DNA of 64,000 nucleotides from Lucifuga dentata (Eukaryota; Chordata; Actinopteri; Ophidiiformes; Bythitidae). The notes beneath the pieces were generated by a model. It had not been told where the DNA came from and did no database searches. It saw only the letters and a program-made list of their open reading frames with translations. Made by a program: the position numbers and the translations under genes. The stretch spans positions 1 to 64,000 of the forward strand of contig VXCM01000159.1 of NCBI GenBank assembly GCA_014773175.1, written 5' to 3'. Positions 12,942 to 24,368 of this stretch are shown here, in pieces (position 1 is the first letter of the stretch; every line of letters begins with the position of its first letter).

Positions 12942-13964
12942 ATGCCCCGATCTGAAGAAATTCAAGAACAGATGAGAAACGAAGTCATTGACATCTATCA
13001 GTCTGGAAAGGGTTACAAAGCCATTTCTAAGGCTTTGGGACTCCAGCGAACCACAGTGAGAGCCATTATCCACAAATGGAGAAAACATGGAACAGTGGTG
13101 AACCTTCCCAGGAGTGGCCGGCCTACCAAAATTACTCCAAGAGCGCATCGACGACTCATCCAGGAGGTCACAAAAGAACCCAGAACAACATCTAAAGCAC
13201 TGCAGGCCTCACTTGCCTCAGTTAAGGTCAGTGTTCATGATTCAACAATAAGAAAGAGACTGGGCAAAAATGGCATCCATGGGAGAGTTCCAAGGCGAAA
13301 ACCACTGCTGACCAAGAAGAACACAAAGGCCCGTCTCACATTTGCCAAAAAACATCTTGATGATCCCCAAGACTTTTGGGAAAATATTCTGTGGACTGAC
13401 GAGACAAAAGTGGAACTTTTTGGAAGGTGTGCGTCCCGTTACATCTGGCGTAAAACTAACACAGCATTTCAGAAAAAGAACATCATACCGACAGTCAAAC
13501 ATGGTGGTGGTAGTGTGATGGTCTGGGGCTGCTTTGCTGCTTCAGGACCTGGACGACTTGCCGTAATTGATGGAACCATGAATTCTGCTCTCTACCAGAA
13601 AATCCTGAAGGAGAATGTCCGGCCATCAGTTCGTGACCTTAAGCTCAAGCGCACTTGGGTTATGCAGCAGGACAATGATCCGAAGCACACCAGCAAGTCC
13701 ACCTCTGAATGGCTCAAAAAAAACAAAATGAAGGTTTTGGAGTGGCCTAGTCAAAGTCCGGACTTAAATCCGATTGAGATGCTGTGGCATGACCTTAAAC
13801 AGGCCGTTCATGCTCGCAAACCCTCCAATGTGGCTGAATTAAAACAATTCTGCAAAGAAGAGTGGGCCAAAATTACTCCACAGCGATGTGAAAGACTCAT
13901 TGCCAGTTATCGCAAACGCTTGATTGCAGTTGTTGCCGCCAAGGGTGGCACAACCAGTTATTAG
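12942..13964 (+). CDS. Tc1-like DD34E transposase, intact
   Basis: A single uninterrupted frame of 340 aa, the usual length for Tc1-family transposases, with no stop or frameshift. The N-terminal ~110 residues hold the paired helix-turn-helix DNA-binding region (the first around GYKAISKALGLQRTTVR) and a basic linker with a GRPTK-type AT-hook-like motif. The catalytic domain shows the first Asp in LWTDETK, the second in MQQDNDPKH and the Glu in LNPIEMLW. Exactly 34 residues separate the second Asp from the Glu, defining DD34E. The glycine-rich box GGGSVMVWGC is present. The enzyme would cut and paste the surrounding element at TA dinucleotides in the nucleus. An intact frame and near-identical ends imply a recent insertion; activity itself cannot be read from sequence. 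Confidence 0.95.
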   Translation: MPRSEEIQEQMRNEVIDIYQSGKGYKAISKALGLQRTTVRAIIHKWRKHGTVVNLPRSGRPTKITPRAHRRLIQEVTKEPRTTSKALQASLASVKVSVHDSTIRKRLGKNGIHGRVPRRKPLLTKKNTKARLTFAKKHLDDPQDFWENILWTDETKVELFGRCASRYIWRKTNTAFQKKNIIPTVKHGGGSVMVWGCFAASGPGRLAVIDGTMNSALYQKILKENVRPSVRDLKLKRTWVMQQDNDPKHTSKSTSEWLKKNKMKVLEWPSQSPDLNPIEMLWHDLKQAVHARKPSNVAELKQFCKEEWAKITPQRCERLIASYRKRLIAVVAAKGGTTSY

Positions 13965-13969
13965 GTTTA

Positions 13970-14161
13970 GGGGGCAATTACTTTTTCACATAGGGCCAGG
14001 TTGGTTTGGATAGCTTTTTTCCCTTAATAAATGAAATCATCATTTAAAAACTGCATTTTGTATTTACTCAGGTTATCTTTGTCTGATATTAAAATTTGTT
14101 TGATGACAAAAAAGCAAAAACAAGAAATCTGTAAGGGGGCAAATACTTTTTCACAGCACTG
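13970..14161. repeat. Right terminal inverted repeat of the Tc1 element
   Basis: Reverse complement of the left end. It begins six bases after the transposase stop and lacks a ~20-bp segment found in the left repeat near 12612-12631. Confidence 0.9.
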
Positions 14162-14260
14162 TATATATTGGGCTTAAACATGAACAATTGCTGGTATGGT
14201 CCTTTAACAGGCATTCATCCTTGTGATGTTATAAACTTTCGAGATTGGAAGAACCAGAAA

Positions 14261-14303
14261 TTTGCTTCCAGCAGTCACATATTATGTGACTGCTGGAAGC
14301 AAA
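14261..14303. repeat. Perfect 20-bp hairpin with 3-base loop
   Basis: Arm 14261-14280 and arm 14284-14303 are exact reverse complements around ATT. It abuts a 26-bp sequence (14235-14260) that also occurs exactly at 11560-11585. Confidence 0.9.
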
Positions 14304-15696
14304 ACATGAGGAATGACTTTCTGTGTTTGGTTTCCTCAATTTTGCATCTGATAAAATGACTTATGGTAAATCATTTATCATGTGAATTAGATTATAATGA
14401 TTACTGTAATGTATCATGATAGACAACAGGTTGAGCCAATAGAGGGGATTTAAAGAATTTTATGCAACATAAGAAGAGAAACTCAGAACACAATGCGACT
14501 AATGGCACACATGACAGAATCAGGTCTGTTTGTGCAGTAACTGTGGGTAGTTTCAAAACTAATTTTGAAGATTGCAGTTACATTACCAACATCTGCTTGA
14601 TATGTGTAAAGCTTTGATGTCATGCAATGTTCAAATTAGAATGTGTGATCCAGACCATGAATTCGACGATGCTAATTTGCTCTGGTAAAAATTTGTTTGA
14701 TTGCAATATTTTTTAATGAGTATGATTTTCATTTGACTTTTTTTGAACTACCACAGATATATTTCGGAAACTTTATTAATACATCAGTCAGTGTGATGTG
14801 ATGCAGGGACGCTGGAGTGTTGTGCATTAGCAGCCTCGGCTCTCCTTGAAGATGACTGCTGGCTGAACTGACAGGAGATGCAGTCATGAGGAATAACGTC
14901 TGTATCTGATGGCTTCATTCACTCCTACTGATACAATATGTGGTTTGCTGTCTCATAAGAACTCTGCAATCTGTCTGGTCATGATATTTGACATGGAGGA
15001 AGAATTACAAGCAGTTAATGTTCCTTAGGTCAAAGACTGAGAATGTTTTACAGCTTCATTAACATGGACTGCATTGCTTATTTTGACTTACATATTTCTG
15101 TCAAAACAATGTGAATCTGTTGAGTAAATGACAAACAGTTTCAAGCACTTTTATGTATTCTAAACAGAAATCTTTGCAAATAAAAAAACAGCCCACGCTC
15201 TTTTATCAGGTAAACTGGTAAAAGCTTTCAGTATACAGGTTTTCAATAAGGAACAATGTTTTTCATTATTCCATAATGTCTTTCCCACCATGTGTGACAG
15301 TATTGTGTTATATTTCCTGCTGTTCCATACACATGAAAACCCGGAGATAAATCATGGTAAATTATATAATGAATTTATTAGAGTGGGTGTATACATCGGA
15401 TTTGTCATGTTAATCTATTTCTCAGTGTTTCTCTTAGCAGCTAAATGAAACAGCTGACATATTAACATCTACCTTATGCTGTAGTGCCATCTTGTGTTCG
15501 TGTTGAAAGGATGGAGAAAAGGAAAGCAGAGTTTTTCAGATGCCATTTGGATTAAGTTTCTAATGGGTGCTGGTCCTGTTAAACTCTTACTGATGTCATG
15601 ATGAAATCCCTTGGTGTATTTAGCAACAGAGCAGGATTTACAGATTTTGCTGGTGTAGTTGTAACATTTTGTGTATTTTTTTGTCCTTATACTGTA

Positions 15697-16103
15697 GAGT
15701 GGGGTCTAAAAGTCTGAGACCACACTGAAAATCAGTGATGTTTTCCATGTAAATCTGGAAATAATCAGAAAGTCTGACATCACAAGAAGCTCTTTGATTA
15801 ATAAGAAAAAAAAAAAAAAGCTCTTTGGAACATTGTTGAATCATACTGGGATAACTTGGGTCATCAGGTTTTGCACAAACTTGTGGATTCCATGCCAGCT
15901 GGAGTGATCTGTCATTAAAGCAAAAAGGGGCATATCAAATACTACGATATTCTGAAATTCATGTACATTTTTCAAACATTCAACTTTTCACTCAAATTGT
16001 CAAGATGATATTATCATTTGTAATGAAAAATCTTGTATTAAATTCAGAAAGAATGCAAAATAGACAAATTTTCACAGTGGTCTCAGACTTTTGGACCCCA
16101 CTG
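15697..16103. mobile_element. Tc1/mariner-type MITE, about 407 bp
   Basis: The ends are inverted repeats of about 31-35 bp (gtggggtctaaaagtctgag on the left, matching the complement of the right end with few differences). TA dinucleotides flank the element at 15695-15696 and 16104-16105. It holds no transposase frame, so it is a non-autonomous element. The terminal sequence differs from the 12.5-kb Tc1 element, so a different transposase mobilised it. Confidence 0.75.
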
Positions 16104-17198
16104 TAGGTGGACTTTGAACTGAACCTTTTCTTCATGTAATTTGTTGCTAGAAACTAAGAATGTAGGATGTGAAGGTTGTCGTGTGCGTTGTGGTAGTTAT
16201 TCTTTTTAACTAATGCAACAGTTGTGTAACAACACTTTTACTGAGGGCATCCAATTCTTAATATGTCCCACCTGATTAAAAGAGATGAATCAAGGGGTGT
16301 TTTGTGCTTTCTGTGTTTTGCTCTCTGCTGTGAGAGCTCTTGTGGAGCTCTTGTGGAGGCTGATGGGAAGGCTTTAATTTCAATCACTGCTACCTGCTCC
16401 TCTCCACAGGAAAGCAGCTGAAGGGAGCCAGCATATGCAGGACTCAAGTATTACCCGCTGTGTGTGGGTGCTGTGCTATGAAGTGGTTACCTAAGAAAAA
16501 CAAATCAGGTTAAGTGCGTAACCATATAATCAGCTGAATAAAACACATTTTAATATTAAATCACAAACTTGATCATGAAACTTCAGTCATTTAGCTCCCT
16601 GTGAAGCATGAACGTGAACTGACTGTCTTCTCGCTGCACCATCCATTTACAGCCACTGTTTTTATGCCATTTTTTTTCTGGGGTCATTTGGTCATCAAAA
16701 CAATCATGAACACACATCTCAGATACTAAGAGTGACACATTAACAAAGTGTTAGACAGTGAAATTGAACCCTGCTGTTTAATTTTTTTTATGTTTATATC
16801 CCTTTCAAATTGGCACAGCAGCATCATGACATACTATTACTGAAATGTATTAATACACAGGTTATAATAATTCTCTTTGTCATAATCTGGGACTGCTCTT
16901 CCATGAGTGGTTGTAGAAGTTAAAAGAATTGTGTGCAAAGTGAACTCAAAAGCTGTGACCATAGAGGACACAACATTGTGAGATCATGAATGTACAGGAT
17001 CAATTTTTAAAACTACTGTTTGTTATTGCAAATAAAGCAAAAGGTCTTATTATAAAGTTTGTTGTTTCTCTTTAGCCCAGTATTTTATTACAACACAAAT
17101 TTTGTATAGGCTTGTTTAGCCCTGGTGGCATGCACTTCTAGCAATAGTTGATGCTATATACAGTATATATATATATATATAATTTTTTTTTTTTTTTA

Positions 17199-17395
17199 AC
17201 GTCCACCAAGGAACCAAGAAGGTTAGGCTGTTGCCTGAATCTGTTGTTTGTTGGTATGACTGTTCACAGGATAACTCAAAAGTTCTGAACCAATTTTGAT
17301 AACACCTGGAGAAAGGGTGGGCCAGGGCCTATGAAAAAAAAAGATTAAATTTTGGTGCCAATCTGCTTCCAGATGCAGATCCAGGAATTAAAAAA
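17199..17395 (+). repeat. Degenerate fish interspersed repeat
   Basis: Contains diverged forms of phrases from a common fish repeat: aactcaaaagttctgaacca, then ttaaattttggtgccaatct and gatccaggaatt before an A-run. There is no ORF. The family name is not given because it rests on recalled patterns. Confidence 0.55.
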
Positions 17396-18894
17396 AAAAA
17401 AAAAAAAAAAATNATTTCATTACATTACAAAATCTGTCATTTTCCTCAAAAGTAACACACCAATCTCAATGAAAACGGAGGAATTTTTATTCCATGATTT
17501 CCTATTTCATTTAGATTCCATATGAATTTCAAAACCTACTGTTTCTCATGACAAATAAAAAACAAGTGTGGTTAATCTATATTCTTCTTTAGTGGAGCTG
17601 ATTAGTGTGCTTTGCCCAGCAAATGATTTTATAAAATTTGTTAGAGGACTTTATCTTGGATTCAGTCTAATCACAGAAAAGGTATTTCTGATGAAAAGTT
17701 CTATTTGGTTTTTAATGGAAGGAGATGAAACTGTCATCTGAAGAAACGCAGTCTACTCTAAAGCATAAGAGAATTCTTTCCAAGGACAAATCAACAATGT
17801 TAAAACATTTTTATTTAGCTGCACGAGACTTCAGTTCATGTCAATGTGATTTAGCTGCGCTGAGGCTTGTGTGGATCAAACGAGGCCATTTCATTCATCC
17901 ACAGTGTACTGATATAAAGTCACAGGACAGACTGCACTGACACTTTGTAAAAGGTTCATTTTACTGAAAGAGAACTGCAGTGACAGGAAATGGCAGTTGA
18001 AAATGCATTGTGACCAAAATTGTGACATTTATATGAAATATTGTACTCAAAGCATTACAAATAGCAGCATCTTATGTTATGTTAAATTATGAACACTTAA
18101 GCCTGACTATGGGCCAACAGCCTGCATATTTAAGTTAAGGAGGGAAAAGGCTTTCAAATTCTTACTGTCTGTAGTTGGAAAACTTCTTTCTGATAGCAAA
18201 AATGGGGAATATAATAATGTTTCTATAAATTCAACAGTTGAATGATTTTTTTTTTTTTGGACATGTTATGAAAAAGTGACCTATATCAGTACATTTCCAA
18301 AAGTTGGAAGATGGGGATCTAAAAAGCACAATGGTTGTGCAGGTAAAATATAAACAGTGTGTTGTATCCAACAGACACATATCTATGGTTCTACTAATAA
18401 CAGCCAAACAAGAAAACACTTACCAGGCTTCACACAAGTAAACCTCCACTGGCTGCTGTCAGCATCATTTATCCTAAACATTAAAATCAAATGCACATCA
18501 ATGAAGTAAACCTGTGAAAAATTAAACAAGTGGAACAGCGAGAGAACAAAACAATCAAAACAATGCTTCTCTTCCTTCAAAGCTATTCATTTGAAAATCA
18601 TTCCCTCGCAGCTATTATATTGGGTAGTAAAATATCATTATTGAATATTGTATAAATATATACTGATCCAATTATCACATATCTTTAACATATTGTTAAA
18701 TTCCTTATAATGTAATTATAGAAAAATGGAAGAAGTTAGACCACACAAAATAATTCTCCATTAATTTCCATAGGAACAGACACAGATATGATGCTGCCTT
18801 TATGTATCAGAAAGATTACGCATTTTGCAACCAAGCGAGAGATGAAGCCACTATTGCATAACAACCACAACTGAGCAGTAATGATGAACGGAAT

Positions 18895-19029
18895 AATAAC
18901 AATTCTCATATTTCGCAAAATCAAAGAAACTGCATAACAAAATTCAGCAGCTGTAAAAACANAATAACAATTCTCATATTTCGCAAAATCAAAGAAACTG
19001 CATAACAAAATTCAGCAGCTGTAAAAACA
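18895..19029. other. 67-bp duplication split by N (probable assembly artefact)
   Basis: 18895-18961 and 18963-19029 are identical and separated by the single N at 18962. This fits two overlapping contig ends placed side by side. Confidence 0.9.
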
Positions 19030-19491
19030 TTAATTATCATTTTAACCAATTAGCCCTGATTCCATCACCACTCTCCTTACACTAGCATCTCCTTCAATGC
19101 CTCCATTTTCTCTGTGTGAAGATAATATGTGATATACCAAGCAACAAAACTTTGTGAATGGGCAAATTGGCAATGACATACAAACTGTGCCAGATGTATA
19201 TGACAGGATAAGTTAAAGACAACATTTAACAACTGTGACAACAGGCATAGTGACAATGAAACACAATAAAAATGAAGTCAGACGATATAATAAAAGTCTC
19301 TGCTAACTGCCTATTTGCTGAGGTCTGTAACGGAACAAGGACAGAAGTGCTTCATCAAACTGCTCCCCTGCCTTCCTTGTTGCAACTGATGCAGACACTC
19401 CTTAATCGTGCATTCAGTTGGAGATTTGGTCACACAGGTCAAACAAGGCCTCCAGATGAAAAGAATGAGATGAAAATAAGAATGCCAGCAC

Positions 19492-21822
19492 TCAGGAGAA
19501 CTTGTGCTCAAACATATAGTAGCGATACATGAGAGCCGCAACAACTGCAGCAACAGCAGGTATCAACCACATGGTCCAAGAGCTGGAGGAAAAAGAAAGT
19601 CCATTTTAGGCCAGGACATTTTAAAGAAAAATGAAGGCAGCAGGTAAGAAAGAAGACATGAAGAAAACATCGTGACTGACCTCGGCTCTCCTGAATTTGT
19701 GATGTGTACATCCTGTAAAAAAAGAAGACAAAAAAGAATTACAGTATATTTCAGCTACAACAAAATAGTCAACGTCTTAGCAATTTGGTTCCAATGCACT
19801 TTCCTATATATCCTGAAGAAGAGGGGAGATACACGACCTGCATAAATTATGAACAGACAATGGAGCTCATCTTACCTTTACTGTCTCCTTTTTTCTGTCA
19901 TCCTACAAAAAAAAATTAATTGGCATTAATATTGAACTTAAACGAAGGTCACAATAATACACAAGCAAAGCTTTAAAAAATGTGGAAAAAAAACAAAAAC
20001 AAAAAACAAACAAAAACAAAAAAACCAAACCCAATTAAATCCTCATGTACTCCATGGTTGACCAAAACTCAAATTCTTAATCTGATAATAATTGGTGCCA
20101 TTTCTGAGTAATGTTCCGTCAACTAGATTCTTGATTTGTTTTAGGTGTATCAAACACCTTTGGCCATGGATTTTCTACCTACTAGAAACTTACTAGACCA
20201 CCCTGCAGCTGAAATAGTTACAGTATTCTTAAACAGAAACTGCACCATATCTTACAGAAGTTGCTGCCAAATTTGGCTCAATAACAACTTTATTTCCCAA
20301 AATGATAAACAATAATCAAATTAAGAATTGCGAGGCATAAAACCCAATTATTATATGCCATTATTTTACCAAGAATTTTTATCAGACATTTGGTAAGGCA
20401 GATTATTATATTTGGTGTTCAACTATCTACTATAGAGAAACACTTGTATCCTACTTGCGCCAATCAAAAGAGCATTGGCACCATGGTTTTCAGAGATATC
20501 AGATCTTACCATGTGAAGATCCCCAATGTAGTACTGCTGGAGCATCTCCCTGGCATCTGTGGAATGACCCACATCCTCAAAACTCTCTGTGGCATCTGTA
20601 CCTGCCTGCTCCAGTAAAACCTCCTCACCTCCTGGATGCTGAAATCACACAATGGCATAACACATGATGTTAAATATTTAGCTTCTTCCTAGATCCTGAC
20701 TCACCTTACACTCTGTAAATTAATTAATGCAGTCAAACTGTAGTAATGATAATGATGCACTTGGCATTATTTATCATTTAGTATTACTGACCAATACATC
20801 ATGCTTTCTTCTAGCAAGGCTGCATAAGTCTAACAATTTTAAAAACACAAAAAGTTTGCAATGTTATGCTAATTGACAGTTGTATTAAGTCGCATGCTCA
20901 TAAATAACATCACAAAATTCCAAATTTCTGATAACAATATTTTAGGCTTTATACGGCTGATATAGTATAGAAGTAACAATATACTGGCTAAATATCAACA
21001 AAATATCATCCACAAATATCCATGTATCTATAATTATTACCAATTATAATGGCACTTTTGCTCACTTAAAGTAACAGTAACATGTCAAATGTGAAAACCA
21101 ATCAGTTTTGTTTTTGAACCCATACTATAAAATGTATTTTTTGCAAGAGGTGCATCATCTTGTTTTCAATGCAAACTGAAAAAAAAAAAACACAAACAAA
21201 ATGTAGAAGAACATAAGACTGTATTACAATAGTAGATAATTAGCATGAAAAAAAGATGTAGAAACAGGAGCAGCTGGATTTTAGTTATGAAGATTTAGCA
21301 GGGTATGTATTTAGGCTTTAGTTAAAAGGGAGAGAGAGACAATAGTAAGGCATTGGCGGAGACAACTTAATGATCTCTTCCTGTTTTGAAACATCTACTG
21401 CCACAAAGGTCACCAGGTAACCCTTGTACAACCTGAAATGCTAGCTTTTTGATGGCTAGGTGTAAATGTTGGGAAGCTAAACAGCTAGATAACGTTAACC
21501 ATCACTGCTTAGCAAAGATCGTTGTAATTTAGGGAAATAGTCCTAATTACCGTACATAGGTAACACTAGCTAAAGGCAGTAATTTAAGCTATAAAGCATA
21601 TTTAAGTCCAGACAGGTTTCTTACCTCCTCAAGGAAGCTTGTGATGTCATATACTTTATCGTGGATGATGAGCCATGTGTCGTTGTTCATATTGTGTGCG
21701 CTTATTTCTTCTAAAGTGTAACATTTTACACCACTTTCTAATGTTTCACCGTTTTCCTCCACACTGGTGACGCTGTCAGCTACATCTTCTGTGTTCATGT
21801 GTTTATCGTTTACTTCACTCAT
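19492..21822 (-). CDS. cyb5b: Cytochrome b5 type B (outer mitochondrial membrane), five coding exons
   Basis: Exons on the minus strand are 21822-21625, 20638-20510, 19902-19876, 19712-19681 and 19582-19492, joining in phase to 158 aa. The heme-binding domain (about 37-110) carries the axial ligands H67 in HPGG and H91 in VGHST, 24 residues apart as in all b5 proteins. A short polar linker comes from two tiny exons (27 and 32 nt). The C-terminal tail (about 132-151, [18 protein letters not shown]) is a single hydrophobic anchor followed by a basic end, the tail-anchor layout of the mitochondrial form. The protein passes electrons to partner oxidoreductases at the cytosolic face of the outer membrane. 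The assignment to type B rather than microsomal cyb5a rests on the longer acidic N-terminus and the tail. Transcription is divergent from dhx38. Confidence 0.93.
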
Positions 21823-22055
21823 TCTGCAAATGTAGCGTATGAGTAGCTAGCTAAACTTAGCCTCTGCTAGTCAGGTAACAGTACCGTCTATATCCGCTTG
21901 AAACACTAACTAGTAAAACTCATATAAGCTCGTAACAAGTACCGTAAAAACCGGGTCATGTAAACTGCAATATTAGCACATAAATGCTAAACAACGTTGG
22001 CTTACGACATGGAGACGCAGCCTAACCCGGCACATCAGCAGACATGTGGAATGGA

Positions 22056-22139
22056 CCAATAGCATGAGGCTTATTACACCTACCAGGAAAAACACGCTGA
22101 TTGACCAATGAAACAGTGGCTTTTAGGATGGTAACCAAT
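22056..22139 (-). promoter_or_regulatory. Cluster of three CCAAT boxes upstream of cyb5b
   Basis: CCAAT occurs at 22056-22060, 22105-22109 and 22135-22139, each in an NF-Y-like context (accaat). They lie about 235-315 bp upstream of the cyb5b ATG and are inverted relative to that gene; NF-Y binds in either orientation. No TATA box is evident. The promoter role is inferred from position. Confidence 0.45.
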
Positions 22140-22256
22140 CAAAATCACCCACTTGATGATCATGAGACTGACAATTTCGTTTTGTTTTGTTTTTTTTTTT
22201 TTTTGTTTTTTTGTTTTTGTGTGTGTGTTTAAAAAAAATCTAGAAAAAAAAATATG

Positions 22257-22292
22257 TATGTGTGTGTGTGTGTGTGTGTATACATATATATA
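22257..22292. repeat. (TG)n/(TA)n microsatellite
   Basis: Alternating purine-pyrimidine tract next to T-rich sequence (22184-22215). Confidence 0.9.
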
Positions 22293-22299
22293 CTTGAGC

Positions 22300-24299
22300 A
22301 TATCTGGCCAACAAACTTGATTTTGATGATTTTATGAAATTAATTCATACTTTTGGGGAGATTAATTGTAATTTTCCATATTAGCTGTAGACTTTAGTGA
22401 CAGGGCCTCATCTCCTGTAAATAACAGAATGGGGGAAATTAAACCAAATTATAACTCTTTGCCTCAATTGCAAATGGGCTGGCACAAAGCACATAGATGC
22501 CTTACACTAGTCACTATTGAAAGAACACATCATGTTATGTTATACATAGGCTTGTATCATTTATGCACAACTCTAAAAACTTGAAGACAGAGCAAAAGCT
22601 TATCTTTAATGCATGTCATTTGAGATTTGCATAATCAAGTTGCATCCTTATGTTACACTGAAAACTGACCTTTGTGATTCATTCATGCAGTGCTTACAGG
22701 TTAGTGAAGTTACCAAGTTTTAATAGGTGTGAAAAAGAAATTGCATGCAATAAAAGTTTGACTGTAGCCATACCTTTCCTTTATTTTGGGAGATTCTAAT
22801 CAGACTTGTTGCTTGTTTATTGGTGCTATGTCTAGTTTTAGGAAATTTAATGCAAAAATATGGTTTTTGTTGTTACATTTTACAAATAACACGAGTAACT
22901 AGTAGTGTTGAAATTTGCTGCAGTGCTACCCAAAGAGACAAAAGTGTATTTGATGTGTCTTTTTTTGTGCTGATAAGGGGCCTATGGAGCATATTTCTAC
23001 TACTGATAACTCAGGGTGTCAACAACATGACAGTGAAAGATGTATACTAAATATTTCTTCAAGACATATTTTTCCAAAACTGTGCTTTGTATGTAAAATC
23101 AGGGTTTTATTTTCTACTGCAAAAACAGTATGATGTGGTTGGCAAAGCAACAGAAGGCCTGTTTCAGAGATACGTTTGAGAAAGAAGGACACAATCTTCC
23201 AGCAAACAGAAACAGAAATAACAACCATCTCACAGCAGGTACAACATGTCTGAGGCCCATTCCATCCCAACTGCCAGATTACAACCTGTATCTGTTGGAG
23301 CATGGGACTGAACAGAGCACACTAATGTCTGAATATAATAATTCCTCTTGTTATACAGCACTGCTTTGTTTGTCAAAAATCCGATTCTGGTATTTCTGTT
23401 GCAACCCAAAAACAATTGAGGTAAATGGGATTTTATTGTGGATTCAACACATTAAAAACTGGCATGACGAATTCAATATCAACATATCTTTCCCAGTTAT
23501 TCTGGTTAACCCATTGCTTTACTAAGAAGGGGGTACTTGTGTTCTGTTCAATTATCAAAGAAGTGAAAGTCTACTCTCTGAAAATACAATATTAAAACAC
23601 AGAAAACAGAACTGATTGTGGGTGGTTTAAAGAAAACCCTCAAGTTGATAGACATTCTGAAAATTTAATTAGCAGTACAGCACTTAATAAGTATAATTAA
23701 AGTGGTATATTATAAGTTATAATGTAACTTTATAAGTATTGCATATTATTATATTTAAATGCCAGAGCTTAAATTTATATTTTATTCTTGACATAAGATA
23801 ACAACAGAATTGTCCTAATAAAAAACAAGAAGCTTACAAAACAAGCTAAATAGTGGTGCTATCAATGAATGCACACTGCAACATGTGCTATTTGGGACCA
23901 GTATTCTAAATATTTATTTATTTTGCCTTTGATTCATTAAATATGTTTAAGACAGTGTATCCACTTATGTAAAAAGAAAACACACTTTGTTGCTCATATG
24001 TTTTCTGGTAACAGTTTGTGCTGTATTTTCTTTCTTTCTTTTCTTTTGGTTAACATGAGCCATGTAAATAAAGATTATTTGTAATCTGTGGTACCACCCC
24101 GTTGAATTATGGGATTGCAATGGCTGCTTCCTTAGCTAAAAACAAATACGCGTTGTGTTTACGAAAGCTATACTGTTCCTCAGTTTGAAAGATTTTCCTC
24201 TGAAAAACACATTCATTTGTATTCTAAGTTATTTGCCTGATATCAGTCGACCTTAACCATTTAATACGTGACTGTTTTTAGACTTGAGACGTAAAGAAA
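22300..24299. other. Intergenic spacer between cyb5b and dhx38
   Basis: AT-rich spacer between two divergently transcribed genes. The longest open frame (131 codons, 23130-23525 +) has no domain, no compositional support and no splice context, and I treat it as chance. No repeat family is evident. Confidence 0.55.
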
Positions 24300-24368
24300 C
24301 TAATTTCAACGGTTTGCCGCCGCGTCAGGATTGTTAGCTGTTGGCTAGCTAACGCTAGCTTATCTGAG
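24300..24368 (+). other. dhx38: Probable non-coding first exon of dhx38
   Basis: A GC-richer patch (gccgccgcgtc at about 24317) ends in a strong donor, TCTGAG|gtacgt, after 24368. The next acceptor in this orientation is the ttcacag at 25285, just 3 nt before the dhx38 ATG, so a 5' UTR exon is required upstream and this is the best candidate. The transcription start is not determinable. Confidence 0.45.

Larger units (their letters stand above)
12553..14161 (+). mobile_element. Complete Tc1/mariner transposon with long IR/DR ends
   Basis: The element is 1609 bp and starts and ends with CAGTGCTGTG and its complement. It is flanked by TA (12551-12552 and 14162-14163), the Tc1 target duplication. 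The terminal inverted repeats are long (left about 12553-12770, right about 13970-14161) and nearly identical. Each holds an outer and an inner copy of a tgtgaaaaagta-type direct repeat, the IR/DR arrangement known from Sleeping Beauty-type fish elements. The right repeat lacks about 20 bp that are present in the left. Confidence 0.95.
11994..14207. mobile_element. Older inverted-repeat element interrupted by the Tc1 transposon
   Basis: About 48 bp at 11994-12041 reappears in reverse complement at about 14160-14207 with roughly 80 percent identity by eye. Both ends carry TTAA (11994-11997 and 14204-14207) followed inward by AGGAC-like bases. Removing the Tc1 element leaves about 600 bp with no ORF, which suggests a non-autonomous DNA transposon. 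The TTAA ends would fit a piggyBac-type target duplication, but the terminal bases are not classical for that family. Confidence 0.5.
14304..19491. other. Gene-free interval between the Tc1 block and cyb5b
   Basis: No supported coding sequence on either strand. It contains a MITE (15697-16103), an old repeat (17199-17395) with an A-rich gap N at 17413, and an N-split duplication at 18895-19029. The segment just left of 19491 must include the cyb5b 3' UTR (minus strand), but I find no canonical AATAAA for it. Confidence 0.55.

Noticed and set aside
23130..23525. 131-codon frame between cyb5b and dhx38
   Set aside because: AT-rich, no recognisable motif, and no neighbouring exon or promoter evidence.
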